Below are positions 35,497-48,662 of a stretch of DNA of 64,000 bases, piece by piece. Below the pieces are notes generated by a model. That model was not told the DNA's origin. It made no database searches and saw only the letters and a program-made list of their open reading frames with translations. Numbering within the stretch: the first letter of the stretch is position 1; each line of letters begins with the position of its first letter. The position numbers and the translations under genes are program-made. Origin of the DNA: Luidia sarsii (taxonomy: Eukaryota; Echinodermata; Asteroidea; Paxillosida; Luidiidae); NCBI GenBank assembly GCA_949987565.1, contig OX465114.1, positions 7,160,933 to 7,224,932 of the forward strand. The letters are read 5' to 3'.

Positions 35497-38400
35497 TCAT
35501 ACTGTGTTCGATTTCAGATTTTTCACTGCTGATGGATAGATCTTTCCAAGGCCTGTTAGCAGGCCAAGTTTTAGCTTCGTCAATATAAAAATGAAGGAGA
35601 TATTAACGTGGAAAGTGTATTTTTCTTTCCAGCTGCTGTCCGCCGACTGACTGTTGTGTACTGCTGTCTGCACACACAAGCTGCCTAAGTGACTGAGGTT
35701 GGTTCTTTTTGCTTGATCATAAAATCATCATAGTATGTTCGATTTCAGATTTTTCACTGCTGATGGATAGATCTTTCCAAGGCCTGTTAGCAGGCCAAGT
35801 TTTAGCTTCGTCAATATAATAATGAAGGCGATATTAACGTGCAAAGTGTATTTTTCTTTCCAGCTGCTGTCCGCCGACTGACTGTTGTGTACTGCTGTCT
35901 GCACACACAAGCTGCCTGAGTGACTGAGGTTGGTTCTTTTTGCTTGATCATAAAATCATCATAGTATGTTCGATTTCAGATTTTTCACTGCTGATGGATA
36001 GATCTTTCCAAGGCCTGTTAGCAGGCCAAGTTTTAGCTTCGTCAATATAAAAATGAAGGAGATATTAACGTGCAAAGTGTATTTTTCTTTCCAGCTGCTG
36101 TCCGCCGACTGACTGTTGTGTACTGCTGTCTGCACACACAAGCTGCCTGAGTGACTGAGGTTGGTTCTTTTTGCTTGATCATAAAATCATCATACTGTGT
36201 TTGATTTCAGATTTTTCACTGCTGATGGATAGATCTTTCCAAGGCCTGTTAGCAGGTCAAGTTTTAGCTTCGTCAATATAAAAATGAAGGAGATATTAAC
36301 GTGCAAAGTGTATTTTTCTTTCCAGCTGCTGTCCGCCGACTGACTGTTGTGTACTGCTGTCTGCACACACAAGCTGCCTAAGTGACTGAGGTTGGTTCTT
36401 TTTGCTTGATCATAAAATCATCATAGTATGTTCGATTTCAGATTTTTCACTGCTGATGGATAGATCTTTCCAAGGCCTGTTAGCAGGCCAAGTTTTAGCT
36501 TCGTCAATATAATAATGAAGGAGATATTAACGTGCAAAGTGTATTTTTCTTTCCAGCTGCTGTCCGCCGACTGACTGTTGTGTACTGCTGTCTGCACACA
36601 CAAGCTGCCTGAGTGACTGATGTTGGTTCTTTTTGCTTGATCATAAAATCATCATAGTATGTTCGATTTCAGATTTTTCACTGCTGATGGATAGATCTTT
36701 CCAAGGCCTGTTAGCAGGCCAAGTTTTAGCTTCGTCAATATAAAAATGAAGGAGATATTAACGTGCAAAGTGTATTTTTCTTTCCAGCTGCTGTCCGCCG
36801 ACTGACTGTTGTGTACTGCTGTCTGCACACACAAGCTGCCTGAGTGACTGAGGTTGGTTCTTTTTGCTTGATCATAAAATCATCATACTGTGTTTGATTT
36901 CAGATTTTTCACTGCTGATGGATAGATCTTTCCAAGGCCTGTTAGCAGGTCAAGTTTTAGCTTCGTCAATATAAAAATGAAGGAGATATTAACGTGCAAA
37001 GTGTATTTTTCTTTCCAGCTGCTGTCCGCCGACTGACTGTTGTGTACTGCTGTCTGCACACACAAGCTGCCTAAGTGACTGAGGTTGGTTCTTTTTGCTT
37101 GATCATAAAATCATCATAGTATGTTCGATTTCAGATTTTTCACTGCTGATGGATAGATCTTTCCAAGGCCTGTTAGCAGGCCAAATTTTAGCTTCGTCAA
37201 TATAATAATGAAGGAGATATTAACGTGCAAAGTGTATTTTTCTTTCCAGCTGCTGTCCGCCGACTGACTGTTGTGTACTGCTGTCTGCACACACAAGCTG
37301 CCTGAGTGACTGAGGTTGGTTCTTTTTGCTTGATCATAAAATCATCATAGTATGTTCGATTTCAGATTTTTCACTGCTGATGGATAGATCTTTCCAAGGC
37401 CTGTTAGCAGGTCAAGTTTTAGCTTCGTCAATATAATAATGAAGGAGATATTAACGTGCAAAGTTTATTTTTCTTTCCAGCTGCTGTCCTCCGACTGACT
37501 GTTGTGTACTGCTGTCTGCACACACAAGCTGCCTAAGTGACTGATGTTGGTTCTTTTTGCTTGATCATAAAATCATCATAGTATGTTCGATTTCAGATTT
37601 TTCACTACTGATGGATAGATCTTTCCAAGGCCTGTTAGCAGGTCAAGTTTTAGCTTCGTCAATATAATAATGAAGGAGATATTAACGTGCAAAGTTTATT
37701 TTTCTTTCCAGCTGCTGTCCTCCGACTGACTGTTGTGTACTGCTGTCTGCACACACAAGCTGCCTAAGTGACTGAGGTTGGTTCTTTTTGCTTGATCGTA
37801 AAATCATCATACTGTGTTCGATTTCAGATTTTTCACCACTGATGGATAGATCTTTTCAAGGCCTGTTAGCAGGCCAAGTTTTAGCTTCGTCAATATAATA
37901 ATGAAGGAAATATTAACGTGCAAAGTGTATTTTTCTTTCCAGCTGCTGTCCGCCGACTGACTGTTGTGTACTGCTGTCTGCACACACAAGCTGCCTGAGT
38001 GACCGAGGTTGGTTCTTTTTGCTTGATCATAAAATCATCATAGTATGTTCGATTTCAGATTTTTCACTACTGATGGATAGATCTTTTCAAGGCCTGTTAG
38101 CAGGTCAAGTTTTAGCTTCGTCAATATAATAATGAAGGAGATATTAACGTGCAAAGTTTATTTTTCTTTCCAGCTGCTGTCCTCCGACTGACTGTTGTGT
38201 ACTGCTGTCTGCACACACAAGCTGCCTAAGTGACTGAGGTTCGTTCTTTTTGCTTGATCGTAAAATCATCATACTGTGTTCGATTTCAGATTTTTCACCA
38301 CTGATGGATAAATCTTTTCAAGGCCTGTTAGCAGGCCAAGTTATAGCTTCGTCAATTTAATAATGAAGGAAATATTAATGTGCAAAGTGTATTTTTCTTT

Positions 38401-39654
38401 CCAGCTGCTGTCCGCCGACTGACTGTTGTGTACTGCTGTCTGCACACACAAGCTGCCTGAGTGACTGAGGTTGGTTCTTTTTGCTTGATCATAAAATCAT
38501 CATAATATGTTTGATTTCAGATTTTTCACTACTGATGGATAGATCTTTTCAAGGCCTGTTAGCAGGTCAAGTTTTAGCTTCGTCAATATAAAAATGAAGG
38601 AGATATTAACGTGCAAAGTGTATTTTTCTTTCCAGCTGCTGTCCGCCGACTGACTGTTGTGTACTGCTGTCTGCACACACAAGCTGCCTGAGTGACTGAG
38701 GTTGGTTCTTTTTGCTTGATCATAAAATCATCATACTGTGTTCGATTTCAGATTTATCACTACTGATGGATAGATCTTTCCAAGTCCTATTAGCAGGCCA
38801 AATTTTAGCTTCGTCAATATAATAATGAAGGAGATATTAACGTGCAAAGTGTATTTTTCTTTCCAGCTGCTGTCCGCCGACTGACTGTTGTGTACTGCTG
38901 TCTGCACACACAAGCTGCCTGAGTGACTGAGGTTGGTTCTTTTTGCTTGATCATAAAATCATCATAGTATGTTCGATTTCAGATTTTTCACTGCTGATGG
39001 AAAGATCTTTCCAAGGCCTGTTAGCAGGTCAAGTTTTAGCTTCGTCAATATAATAATGAAGGAGATATTAACGTGCAAAGTTTATTTTTCTTTCCAGCTG
39101 CTGTCCTCCGACTGACTGTTGTGTACTGCTGTCTGCACACACAAGCTGCCTAAGTGACTGAGGTTGGTTCTTTTTGCTTGATCGTAAAATCATCATACTG
39201 TGTTCGATTTCAGATTTTTCACCACTGATGGATAGATCTTTTCAAGGCCTGTTAGCAGGCCAAGTTTTAGCTTCGTCAATATAATAATGAAGGAGATATT
39301 AACGTGCAAAGTGTATTTTTCTTTCCAGCTGCTGTCCGCCGACTGACTGTTGTGTACTGCTGTCTGCACACACAAGCTGCCTAAGTGACTGAGGTTGGTT
39401 CTTTTTGCTTGATCGTAAAATCATCATACTGTGTTCGATTTCAGATTTTTCACCACTGATGGATAGATCTTTTCAAGGCCTGTTAGCAGGTCAAGTTTTA
39501 GCTTCGTCAATATAATAATGAAGGAGATATTAACGTGCAAAGTGTATTTTTCTTTCCAGCTGCTGTCCGCCGACTGACTGTTGTGTACTGCTGTCTGCAC
39601 ACACAAGCTGCCTGAGTGACTGAGGTTGGTTCTTTTTGCTTGATCATAAAATCA

Positions 39655-41040
39655 TCATAGTTTGTTCGATTTCAGATTTTTCACTGCTGATGGATAGATC
39701 TTTCCAAGGCCTGTTAGCAGGTCAAGTTTTAGCTTCGTCAATATAATAATGAAGGAGATATTAACGTGCAAAGTTTATTTTTCTTTCCAGCTGCTGTCCT
39801 CCGACTGACTGTTGTGTACTGCTGTCTGCACACACAAGCTGCCTAAGTGACTGAGGTTGGTTCTTTTTGCTTGATCGTAAAATCATCATACTGTGTTCGA
39901 TTTCAGATTTTTCACCACTGATGGATAGATCTTTTCAAGGCCTGTTAGCAGGCCAAGTTTTAGCTTCGTCAATATAATAATGAAGGAGATATTAACGTGC
40001 AAAGTGTATTTTTCTTTCCAGCTGCTGTCCGCCGACTGACTGTTGTGTACTGCTGTCTGCACACACAAGCTGCCTGAGTGACTGAGGTTGGTTCTTTTTG
40101 CTTGATCATAAAATCATCATAGTATGTTCGATTTCAGATTTTTCACTACTGATGGATAGATCTTTCCAAGGCCTGTTAGCAGGTCAAGTTTTAGCTTCGT
40201 CAATATAATAATGAAGGAGATATTAACGTGCAAAGTTTATTTTTCTTTCCAGCTGCTGTCCTCCGACTGACTGTTGTGTACTGCTGTCTGCACACACAAG
40301 CTGCCTAAGTGACTGAGGTTGGTTCTTTTTGCTTGATCGTAAAATCATCATACTGTGTTCGATTTCAGATTTTTCACCACTGATGGATAGATCTTTTCAA
40401 GGCCTGTTAGCAGGCCAAGTTTTAGCTTCGTCAATATAATAATGAAGGAGATATTAACGTGCAAAGTGTATTTTTCTTTCCAGCTGCTGTCCGCCGACTG
40501 ACTGTTGTGTACTGCTGTCTGCACACACAAGCTGCCTGAGTGACTGAGGTTGGTTCTTTTTGCTTGATCATAAAATCATCATAGTATGTTCGATTTCAGA
40601 TTTTTCACTACTGATGGATAGATCTTTCCAAGGCCTGTTAGCAGGTCAAGTTTTAGCTTCGTCAATATAATAATGAAGGAGATATTAACGTGCAAAGTTT
40701 ATTTTTCTTTCCAGCTGCTGTCCTCCGACTGACTGTTGTGTACTGCTGTCTGCACACACAAGCTGCCTAAGTGACTGAGGTTGGTTCTTTTTGCTTGATC
40801 GTAAAATCATCATACTGTGTTCGATTTCAGATTTTTCACCACTGATGGATAGATCTTTTCAAGGCCTGTTAGCAGGTCAAGTTTTAGCTTCGTCAATATA
40901 AAAATGAAGGAGATATTAACGTGCAAAGTGTATTTTTCTTTCCAGCTGCTGTCCGCCGACTGACTGTTGTGTACTGCTGTCTGCACACACAAGCTGCCTG
41001 AGTGACTGAGGTTGGTTCTTTTTGCTTGATCATAAAATCA
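39655..41040 (+). repeat. Three tandem type B/type A dimers (462-bp period) in copy B
   Basis: Counterpart of the dimer run at 26950-28335, displaced by 12705 bases, including the private CATAGTTTG change at 39662 in the first dimer. The dimer number is the same (three) in both copies. Confidence 0.8.
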
Positions 41041-43119
41041 TCATACTGTGTTCGATTTCTGATTTATCACTATTGATGGATAGATCTTTCCAAGGCCTGT
41101 TAGCAGGTCAAGTTTTAGCTTCGTCAATATAAAAATGAAGGAGATATTAACGTGCAAAGTGTATTTTTCTTTCCAGCTGCTGTCCGCCGACTGACTGTTG
41201 TGTACTGCTGTCTGCACACACAAGCTGCCTGAGTGACTGAGGTTGGTTCTTTTTGCTTGATCATAAAATCATCATACTGTGTTCGATTTCAGATTTTTCA
41301 CTGCTGATGGATAGATCTTTCCAAGGCCTGTTAGCAGGTCAAGTTTTAGCTTCGTCAATAGAAAAATGAAGGAGATATTAACGTGGAAAGTGTATTTTTC
41401 TTTCCAGCTGCTGTCCGCCGACTGACTGTTGTGTACTGCTGTCTGCACACACAAGCTGCCTAAGTGACTGAGGTTGGTTCTTTTTGCTTGATCATAAAAT
41501 CATCATAATATGTTTGATTTCAGATTTTTCACTACTGATGGATAGATCTTTTCAAGGCCTGTTAGCAGGTCAAGTTTTAGCTTCGTCAATATAAAAATGA
41601 AGGAGATATTAACGTGCAAAGTGTATTTTTCTTTCCAGCTGCTGTCCGCCGACTGACTGTTGTGTACTGCTGTCTGCACACACAAGCTGCCTGAGTGACT
41701 GAGGTTGGTTCTTTTTGCTTGATCATAAAATCATCATACTGTGTTCGATTTCAGATTTATCACTACTGATGGATAGATCTTTCCAAGTCCTATTAGCAGG
41801 CCAAATTTTAGCTTCGTCAATATAATAATGAAGGAGATATTAACGTGCAAAGTGTATTTTTCTTTCCAGCTGCTGTCCGCCGACTAACTGTTGTGTACTG
41901 CTGTCTGCACACACAAGCTGCCTGAGTGACTGAGGTTGGTTCTTTTTGCTTGATCATAAAATCATCATAGTATGTTCGATTTCAGATTTTTCACTACTGA
42001 TGGATAGATCTTTCCAAGGCCTGTTAGCAGATCAAGTTTTAGCTTCGTCAATATAATAATGAAGGAGATATTAACGTGCAAAGTTTATTTTTCTTTCCAG
42101 CTGCTGTCCTCCGACTGACTGTTGTGTACTGCTGTCTGCACACACAAGCTGCCTAAGTGACTGAGGTTGGTTCTTTTTGCTTGATCGTAAAATCATCATA
42201 CTGTGTTCGATTTCAGATTTTTCACCACTGATGGATAGATCTTTTCAAGGCCTGTTAGCAGGCCAAGTTTTAGCTTCGTCAATATAATAATGAAGGAGAT
42301 ATTAACGTGCAAAGTGTATTTTTCTTTCCAGCTGCTGTCCGCCGACTGACTGTTGTGTACTGCTGTCTGCACACACAAGCTGCCTGAGTGACTGAGGTTG
42401 GTTCTTTTTGCTTGATCATAAAATCATCATAGTATGTTCGATTTCAGATTTATTACTACTGATGGATAGATCTTTCCAAGGCCTGTTAGCAGGTCAAGTT
42501 TTAGCTTCGTCAATATAATAATGAAGGAGATATTAACGTGCAAAGTGTATTTTTCTTTCCAGCTGCTGTCCGCCGACTGACTGTTGTGTACTGCTGTCTG
42601 CACACACAAGCTGCCTGAGTGACTGAGGTTGGTTCTTTTTGCTTGATCATAAAATCATCATAATATGTTTGATTTCAGATTTTTCACTACTGATGGATAG
42701 ATCTTTTCAAGGCCTGTTAGCAGGTCAAGTTTTAGCTTCGTCAATATAAAAATGAAGGAGATATTAACGTGCAAAGTGTATTTTTCTTTCCAGCTGCTGT
42801 CCGCCGACTGACTGTTGTGTACTGCTGTCTGCACACACAAGCTGCCTGAGTGACTGAGGTTGGTTCTTTTTGCTTGATCATAAAATCATCATAGTATGTT
42901 CGATTTCAGATTTTTCACTGCTGATGGATAGATCTTTCCAAGGCCTGTTAGCAGGCCAAGTTTTAGCTTCGTCAATATAAAAATGAAGGAGATATTAACG
43001 TGCAAAGTGTATTTTTCTTTCCAGCTGCTGTCCGCCGACTGACTGTTGTGTACTGCTGTCTGCACACACAAGCTGCCTGAGTGACTGAGGTTGGTTCTTT
43101 TTGCTTGATCATAAAATCA

Positions 43120-46100
43120 TCATACTGTGTTTGATTTCAGATTTTTCACTGCTGATGGATAGATCTTTCCAAGGCCTGTTAGCAGGTCAAGTTTTAGCTT
43201 CGTCAATATAAAAATGAAGGAGATATTAACGTGCAAAGTGTATTTTTCTTTCCAGCTGCTGTCCGCCGACTGACTGTTGTGTACTGCTGTCTGCACACAC
43301 AAGCTGCCTAAGTGACTGAGGTTGGTTCTTTTTGCTTGATCATAAAATCATCATAGTATGTTCGATTTCAGATTTTTCACTGCTGATGGATAGATCTTTC
43401 CAAGGCCTGTTAGCAGGCCAAATTTTAGCTTCGTCAATATAATAATGAAGGAGATATTAACGTGCAAAGTGTATTTTTCTTTCCAGCTGCTGTCCGCCGA
43501 CTGACTGTTGTGTACTGCTGTCTGCACACACAAGCTGCCTGAGTGACTGAGGTTGGTTCTTTTTGCTTGATCATAAAATCATCATAGTATGTTCGATTTC
43601 AGATTTTTCACTACTGATAAACAGATCTTTCCAAGGCCTGTTAGCAGGTCAAGTTTTAGCTTCGTCAATATAATAATGAAGGAGATATTAACGTGCAAAG
43701 TTTATTTTTCTTTCCAGCTGCTGTCCTCCGACTGACTGTTGTGTACTGCTGTCTGCACACACAAGCTGCCTAAGTGACTGAGGTTGGTTCTTTTTGCTTG
43801 ATCGTAAAATCATCATACTGTGTTCGATTTCAGATTTTTCACCACTGATGGATAGATCTTTTCAAGGCCTGTTAGCAGGCCAAGTTTTAGCTTCGTCAAT
43901 ATAATAATGAAGGAAATATTAACGTGCAAAGTGTATTTTTCTTTCCAGCTGCTGTCCGCCGACTGACTGTTGTGTACTGCTGTCTGCACACACAAGCTGC
44001 CTGAGTGACCGAGGTTGGTTCTTTTTGCTTGATCATAAAATCATCATAGTATGTTCGATTTCAGATTTTTCACTACTGATGGATAGATCTTTTCAAGGCC
44101 TGTTAGCAGGTCAAGTTTTAGCTTCGTCAATATAATAATGAAGGAGATATTAACGTGCAAAGTTTATTTTTCTTTCCAGCTGCTGTCCTCCGACTGACTG
44201 TTGTGTACTGCTGTCTGCACACACAAGCTGCCTAAGTGACTGAGGTTGGTTCTTTTTGCTTGATCGTAAAATCATCATACTGTGTTCGATTTCTGATTTA
44301 TCACTATTGATGGATAGATCTTTCCAAGGCCTGTTAGCAGGTCAAGTTTTAGCTTCGTCAATATAAAAATGAAGGAGATATTAACGTGCAAAGTGTATTT
44401 TTCTTTCCAGCTGCTGTCCGCCGACTGACTGGTGTGTACTGCTGTCTGCACACACAAGCTGCCTGAGTGACTGAGGTTGGTTCTTTTTCCTTGATCATAA
44501 AATCATCATAGTATGTTTGATTTCAGATTTTTCAATACTGATGGATAGATCTTTTCAAGGCCTGTTAGCAGGTCAAGTTTTAGCTTCGTCAATATAAAAA
44601 TGAAGGAGATATTAACGTGCAAAGTGTATTTTTCTTTCCAGCTGCTGTCCGCCGACTGACTGTTGTGTACTGCTGTCTGCACACACAAGCTGCCTGAGTG
44701 ACTGAGGTTGGTTCTTTTTGCTTGATCATAAAATCATCATACTGTGTTTGATTTCAGATTTTTCACTGCTGATGGATAGATCTTTCCAAGGCCTGTTAGC
44801 AGGTCAAGTTTTAGCTTCGTCAATATAAAAATGAAGGAGATATTAACGTGCAAAGTGTATTTTTCTTTCCAGCTGCTGTCCGCCGACTGACTGTTGTGTA
44901 CTGCTGTCTGCACACACAAGCTGCCTAAGTGACTGAGGTTGGTTCTTTTTGCTTGATCATAAAATCATCATAGTATGTTCGATTTCAGATTTTTCACTGC
45001 TGATGGATAGATCTTTCCAAGGCCTGTTAGCAGGCCAAATTTTAGCTTCGTCAATATAATAATGAAGGAGATATTAACGTGCAAAGTGTATTTTTCTTTC
45101 CAGCTGCTGTCCGCCGACTGACTGTTGTGTACTGCTGTCTGCACACACAAGCTGCCTGAGTGACTGAGGTTGGTTCTTTTTGCTTGATCATAAAATCATC
45201 ATAGTATGTTCGATTTCAGATTTTTCACTACTGATAAACAGATCTTTCCAAGGCCTGTTAGCAGGTCAAGTTTTAGCTTCGTCAATATAATAATGAAGGA
45301 GATATTAACGTGCAAAGTTTATTTTTCTTTCCAGCTGCTGTCCTCCGACTGACTGTTGTGTACTGCTGTCTGCACACACAAGCTGCCTAAGTGACTGAGG
45401 TTGGTTCTTTTTGCTTGATCGTAAAATCATCATACTGTGTTCGATTTCAGATTTTTCACCACTGATGGATAGATCTTTTCAAGGCCTGTTAGCAGGCCAA
45501 GTTTTAGCTTCGTCAATATAATAATGAAGGAAATATTAACGTGCAAAGTGTATTTTTCTTTCCAGCTGCTGTCCGCCGACTGACTGTTGTGTACTGCTGT
45601 CTGCACACACAAGCTGCCTGAGTGACCGAGGTTGGTTCTTTTTGCTTGATCATAAAATCATCATAGTATGTTCGATTTCAGATTTTTCACTACTGATGGA
45701 TAGATCTTTTCAAGGCCTGTTAGCAGGTCAAGTTTTAGCTTCGTCAATATAATAATGAAGGAGATATTAACGTGCAAAGTTTATTTTTCTTTCCAGCTGC
45801 TGTCCTCCGACTGACTGTTGTGTACTGCTGTCTGCACACACAAGCTGCCTAAGTGACTGAGGTTGGTTCTTTTTGCTTGATCGTAAAATCATCATACTGT
45901 GTTCGATTTCTGATTTATCACTATTGATGGATAGATCTTTCCAAGGCCTGTTAGCAGGTCAAGTTTTAGCTTCGTCAATATAAAAATGAAGGAGATATTA
46001 ACGTGCAAAGTGTATTTTTCTTTCCAGCTGCTGTCCGCCGACTGACTGGTGTGTACTGCTGTCTGCACACACAAGCTGCCTGAGTGACTGAGGTTGGTTC

Positions 46101-46353
46101 TTTTTGCTTGATCATAAAATCATCATACTGTGTTCGATTTCTGATTTATCACTATTGATGGATAGATCTTTCCAAGGCCTGTTAGCAGGTCAAGTTTTAG
46201 CTTCGTCAATATAAAAATGAAGGAGATATTAACGTGCAAAGTGTATTTTTCTTTCCAGCTGCTGTCCGCCGACTGACTGTTGTGTACTGCTGTCTGCACA
46301 CACAAGCTGCCTGAGTGACTGAGGTTGGTTCTTTTTGCTTGATCATAAAATCA
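43120..46353 (+). repeat. Seven-unit tandem duplication (1617-bp period) in copy B
   Basis: Counterpart of 32263-35496, displaced by 10857 bases. Both seven-unit copies (43120-44736 and 44737-46353) carry CTGATAAACAGATC (near 43619 and 45236) and CGACTGACTGG. The first also carries the private TTTTTCCTTGATC (44489), shared with 33632. Confidence 0.85.
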
Positions 46354-47509
46354 TCATACTGTGTTCGATTTCAGATTTTTCACTGCTGATGGATAGATCT
46401 TTCCAAGGCCTGTTAGCAGGTCAAGTTTTAGCTTCGTCAATATAAAAATGAAGGAGATATTAACGTACAAAGTGTATTTTTCTTTCCAGCTGCTGTCCGC
46501 CGACTGACTGTTGTGTACTGCTGTCTGCACACACAAGCTGCCTGAGTGACTGAGGTTGGTTCTTTTTGCTTGATCATAAAATCATCATACTGTGTTTGAT
46601 TTCAGATTTTTCACTGCTGATGGATAGATCTTTCCAAGGCCTGTTAGCAGGTCAAGTTTTAGCTTCGTCAATATAAAAATGAAGGAGATATTAACGTGCA
46701 AAGTGTATTTTTCTTTCCAGCTGCTGTCCGCCGACTGACTGTTGTGTACTGCTGTCTGCACACACAAGCTGCCTAAGTGACTGAGGTTGGTTCTTTTTGC
46801 TTGATCATAAAATCATCATAGTATGTTCGATTTCAGATTTTTCACTGCTGATGGATAGATCTTTCCAAGGCCTGTTAGCAGGCCAAGTTTTAGCTTCGTC
46901 AATATAATAATGAAGGAGATATTAACGTGCAAAGTGTATTTTTCTTTCCAGCTGCTGTCCGCCGACTGACTGTTGTGTACTGCTGTCTGCACACACAAGC
47001 TGCCTGAGTGACTGAGGTTGGTTCTTTTTGCTTGATCATAAAATCATCATAGTATGTTCGATTTCAGATTTTTCACTGCTGATGGATAGATCTTTCCAAG
47101 GCCTGTTAGCAGGCCAAGTTTTAGCTTCGTCAATATAAAAATGAAGGAGATATTAACGTGGAAAGTGTATTTTTCTTTCCAGCTGCTGTCCGCCGACTGA
47201 CTGTTGTGTACTGCTGTCTGCACACACAAGCTGCCTAAGTGACTGAGGTTGGTTCTTTTTGCTTGATCGTAAAATCATCATACTGTGTTCGATTTCAGAT
47301 TTTTCACCACTGATGGATAGATCTTTTCAAGGCCTGTTAGCAGGCCAAGTTTTAGCTTCGTCAATATAATAATGAAGGAGATATTAACGTGCAAAGTGTA
47401 TTTTTCTTTCCAGCTGCTGTCCGCCGACTGACTGTTGTGTACTGCTGTCTGCACACACAAGCTGCCTGAGTGACTGAGGTTGGTTCTTTTTGCTTGATCA
47501 TAAAATCAT

Positions 47510-48662
47510 CATAGTATGTTCGATTTCAGATTTTTCACTACTGATGGATAGATCTTTTCAAGGCCTGTTAGCAGGTCAAGTTTTAGCTTCGTCAATATAA
47601 TAATGAAGGAGATATTAACGTGCAAAGTTTATTTTTCTTTCCAGCTGCTGTCCTCCGACTGACTGTTGTGTACTGCTGTCTGCACACACAAGCTGCCTAA
47701 GTGACTGAGGTTGGTTCTTTTTGCTTGATCGTAAAATCATCATACTGTGTTCGATTTCAGATTTTTCAACACTGATGGATAGATCTTTTCAAGGCCTGTT
47801 AGCAGGTCAAGTTTTAGCTTCGTCAATATAAAAATTAAGGAGATATTAACGTGCAAAGTGTAGTTTCTTTCCAGCTGCTGTCCGCCGACTGACTGTTGTG
47901 TACTGCTGTCTGCACACACAAGCTGCCTGAGTGACTGAGGTTGGTTCTTTTTGCTTGATCATAAAATCATCATACTGTGTTCGATTTCAGATTTTTCACT
48001 GCTGATGGATAGATCTTTCCAGAGCCTGTTAGCAGGTCAAGTTTGAGCTTCGTCAATATAAAAATGAAGGAGATATTAACGTGCAAAGTGTATTTTTCTT
48101 TCCAGCTGCTGTCCGCCGACTGACTGTTGTGTACTGCTGTCTGCACACACAAGCTGCCTGAGTGACTGAGGTTGGTTCTTTTTGCTTGATCATAAAATCA
48201 TCATAGTATGTTCGATTTCAGATTTATCACTACTAATGGATAGATCTTTCCAAGGCCTGTTAGCAGGTCAAGTTTTAGCTTCGTCAATATAAAAATTAAG
48301 GAGATATTAACGTGCAAAGTGTAGTTTTCTTTCCAGCTGCTGTCCGCCGACTGACTGTTGTGTACTGCTGTCTGCACACACAAGCTGCCTAAGTGACTGA
48401 GGTTGGTTCTTTTTGCTTGATCATAAAATCATCATACTGTGTTCGATTTCAGATTTTTCACTGCTGATGGATAGATCTTTCCAAGGCCTGTTAGCAGGCC
48501 AAGTTTTAGCTTCGTCAATATAAAAATGAAGGAGATATTAATGTGCAAAGTGTATTTTTCTTTCCAGCTGCTGTCCGCCGACTGACTGTTGTGTACTGCT
48601 GTCTGCACACACAAGCTGCCTAAGTGACTGAGGTTGGTTCTTTTTGCTTGATCGTAAAATCA
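47510..48662 (+). repeat. Segment shared with 5930-7082 at a 180-unit distance
   Basis: Unit order and several rare states match a segment 41580 bases upstream: the one-base T deletion giving GTAGTTTCTTT (47861-47870 and 6281-6290), CCAGAGCCTG (near 48019 and 6439), GTTTGAGCTTCG (near 48044 and 6464), CACTACTAATGG (near 48231 and 6651), and AATGTGC (near 48541 and 6961). The upstream copy has an extra A near 6711 that is absent here. Confidence 0.85.

Larger units (their letters stand above)
35497..46353 (+). repeat. Composite higher-order block, copy B of the large tandem duplication (47 units, 10857 bp)
   Basis: It follows directly on copy A and starts with the same GTGGAAAG then GGCGATATT unit pair (35497, 35728). 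All length differences from copy A are whole units: minus two near 36883 and minus eight near 42427-42658. The unit after its end (46354) carries ACGTACAAAG and departs from the block pattern. Confidence 0.85.
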
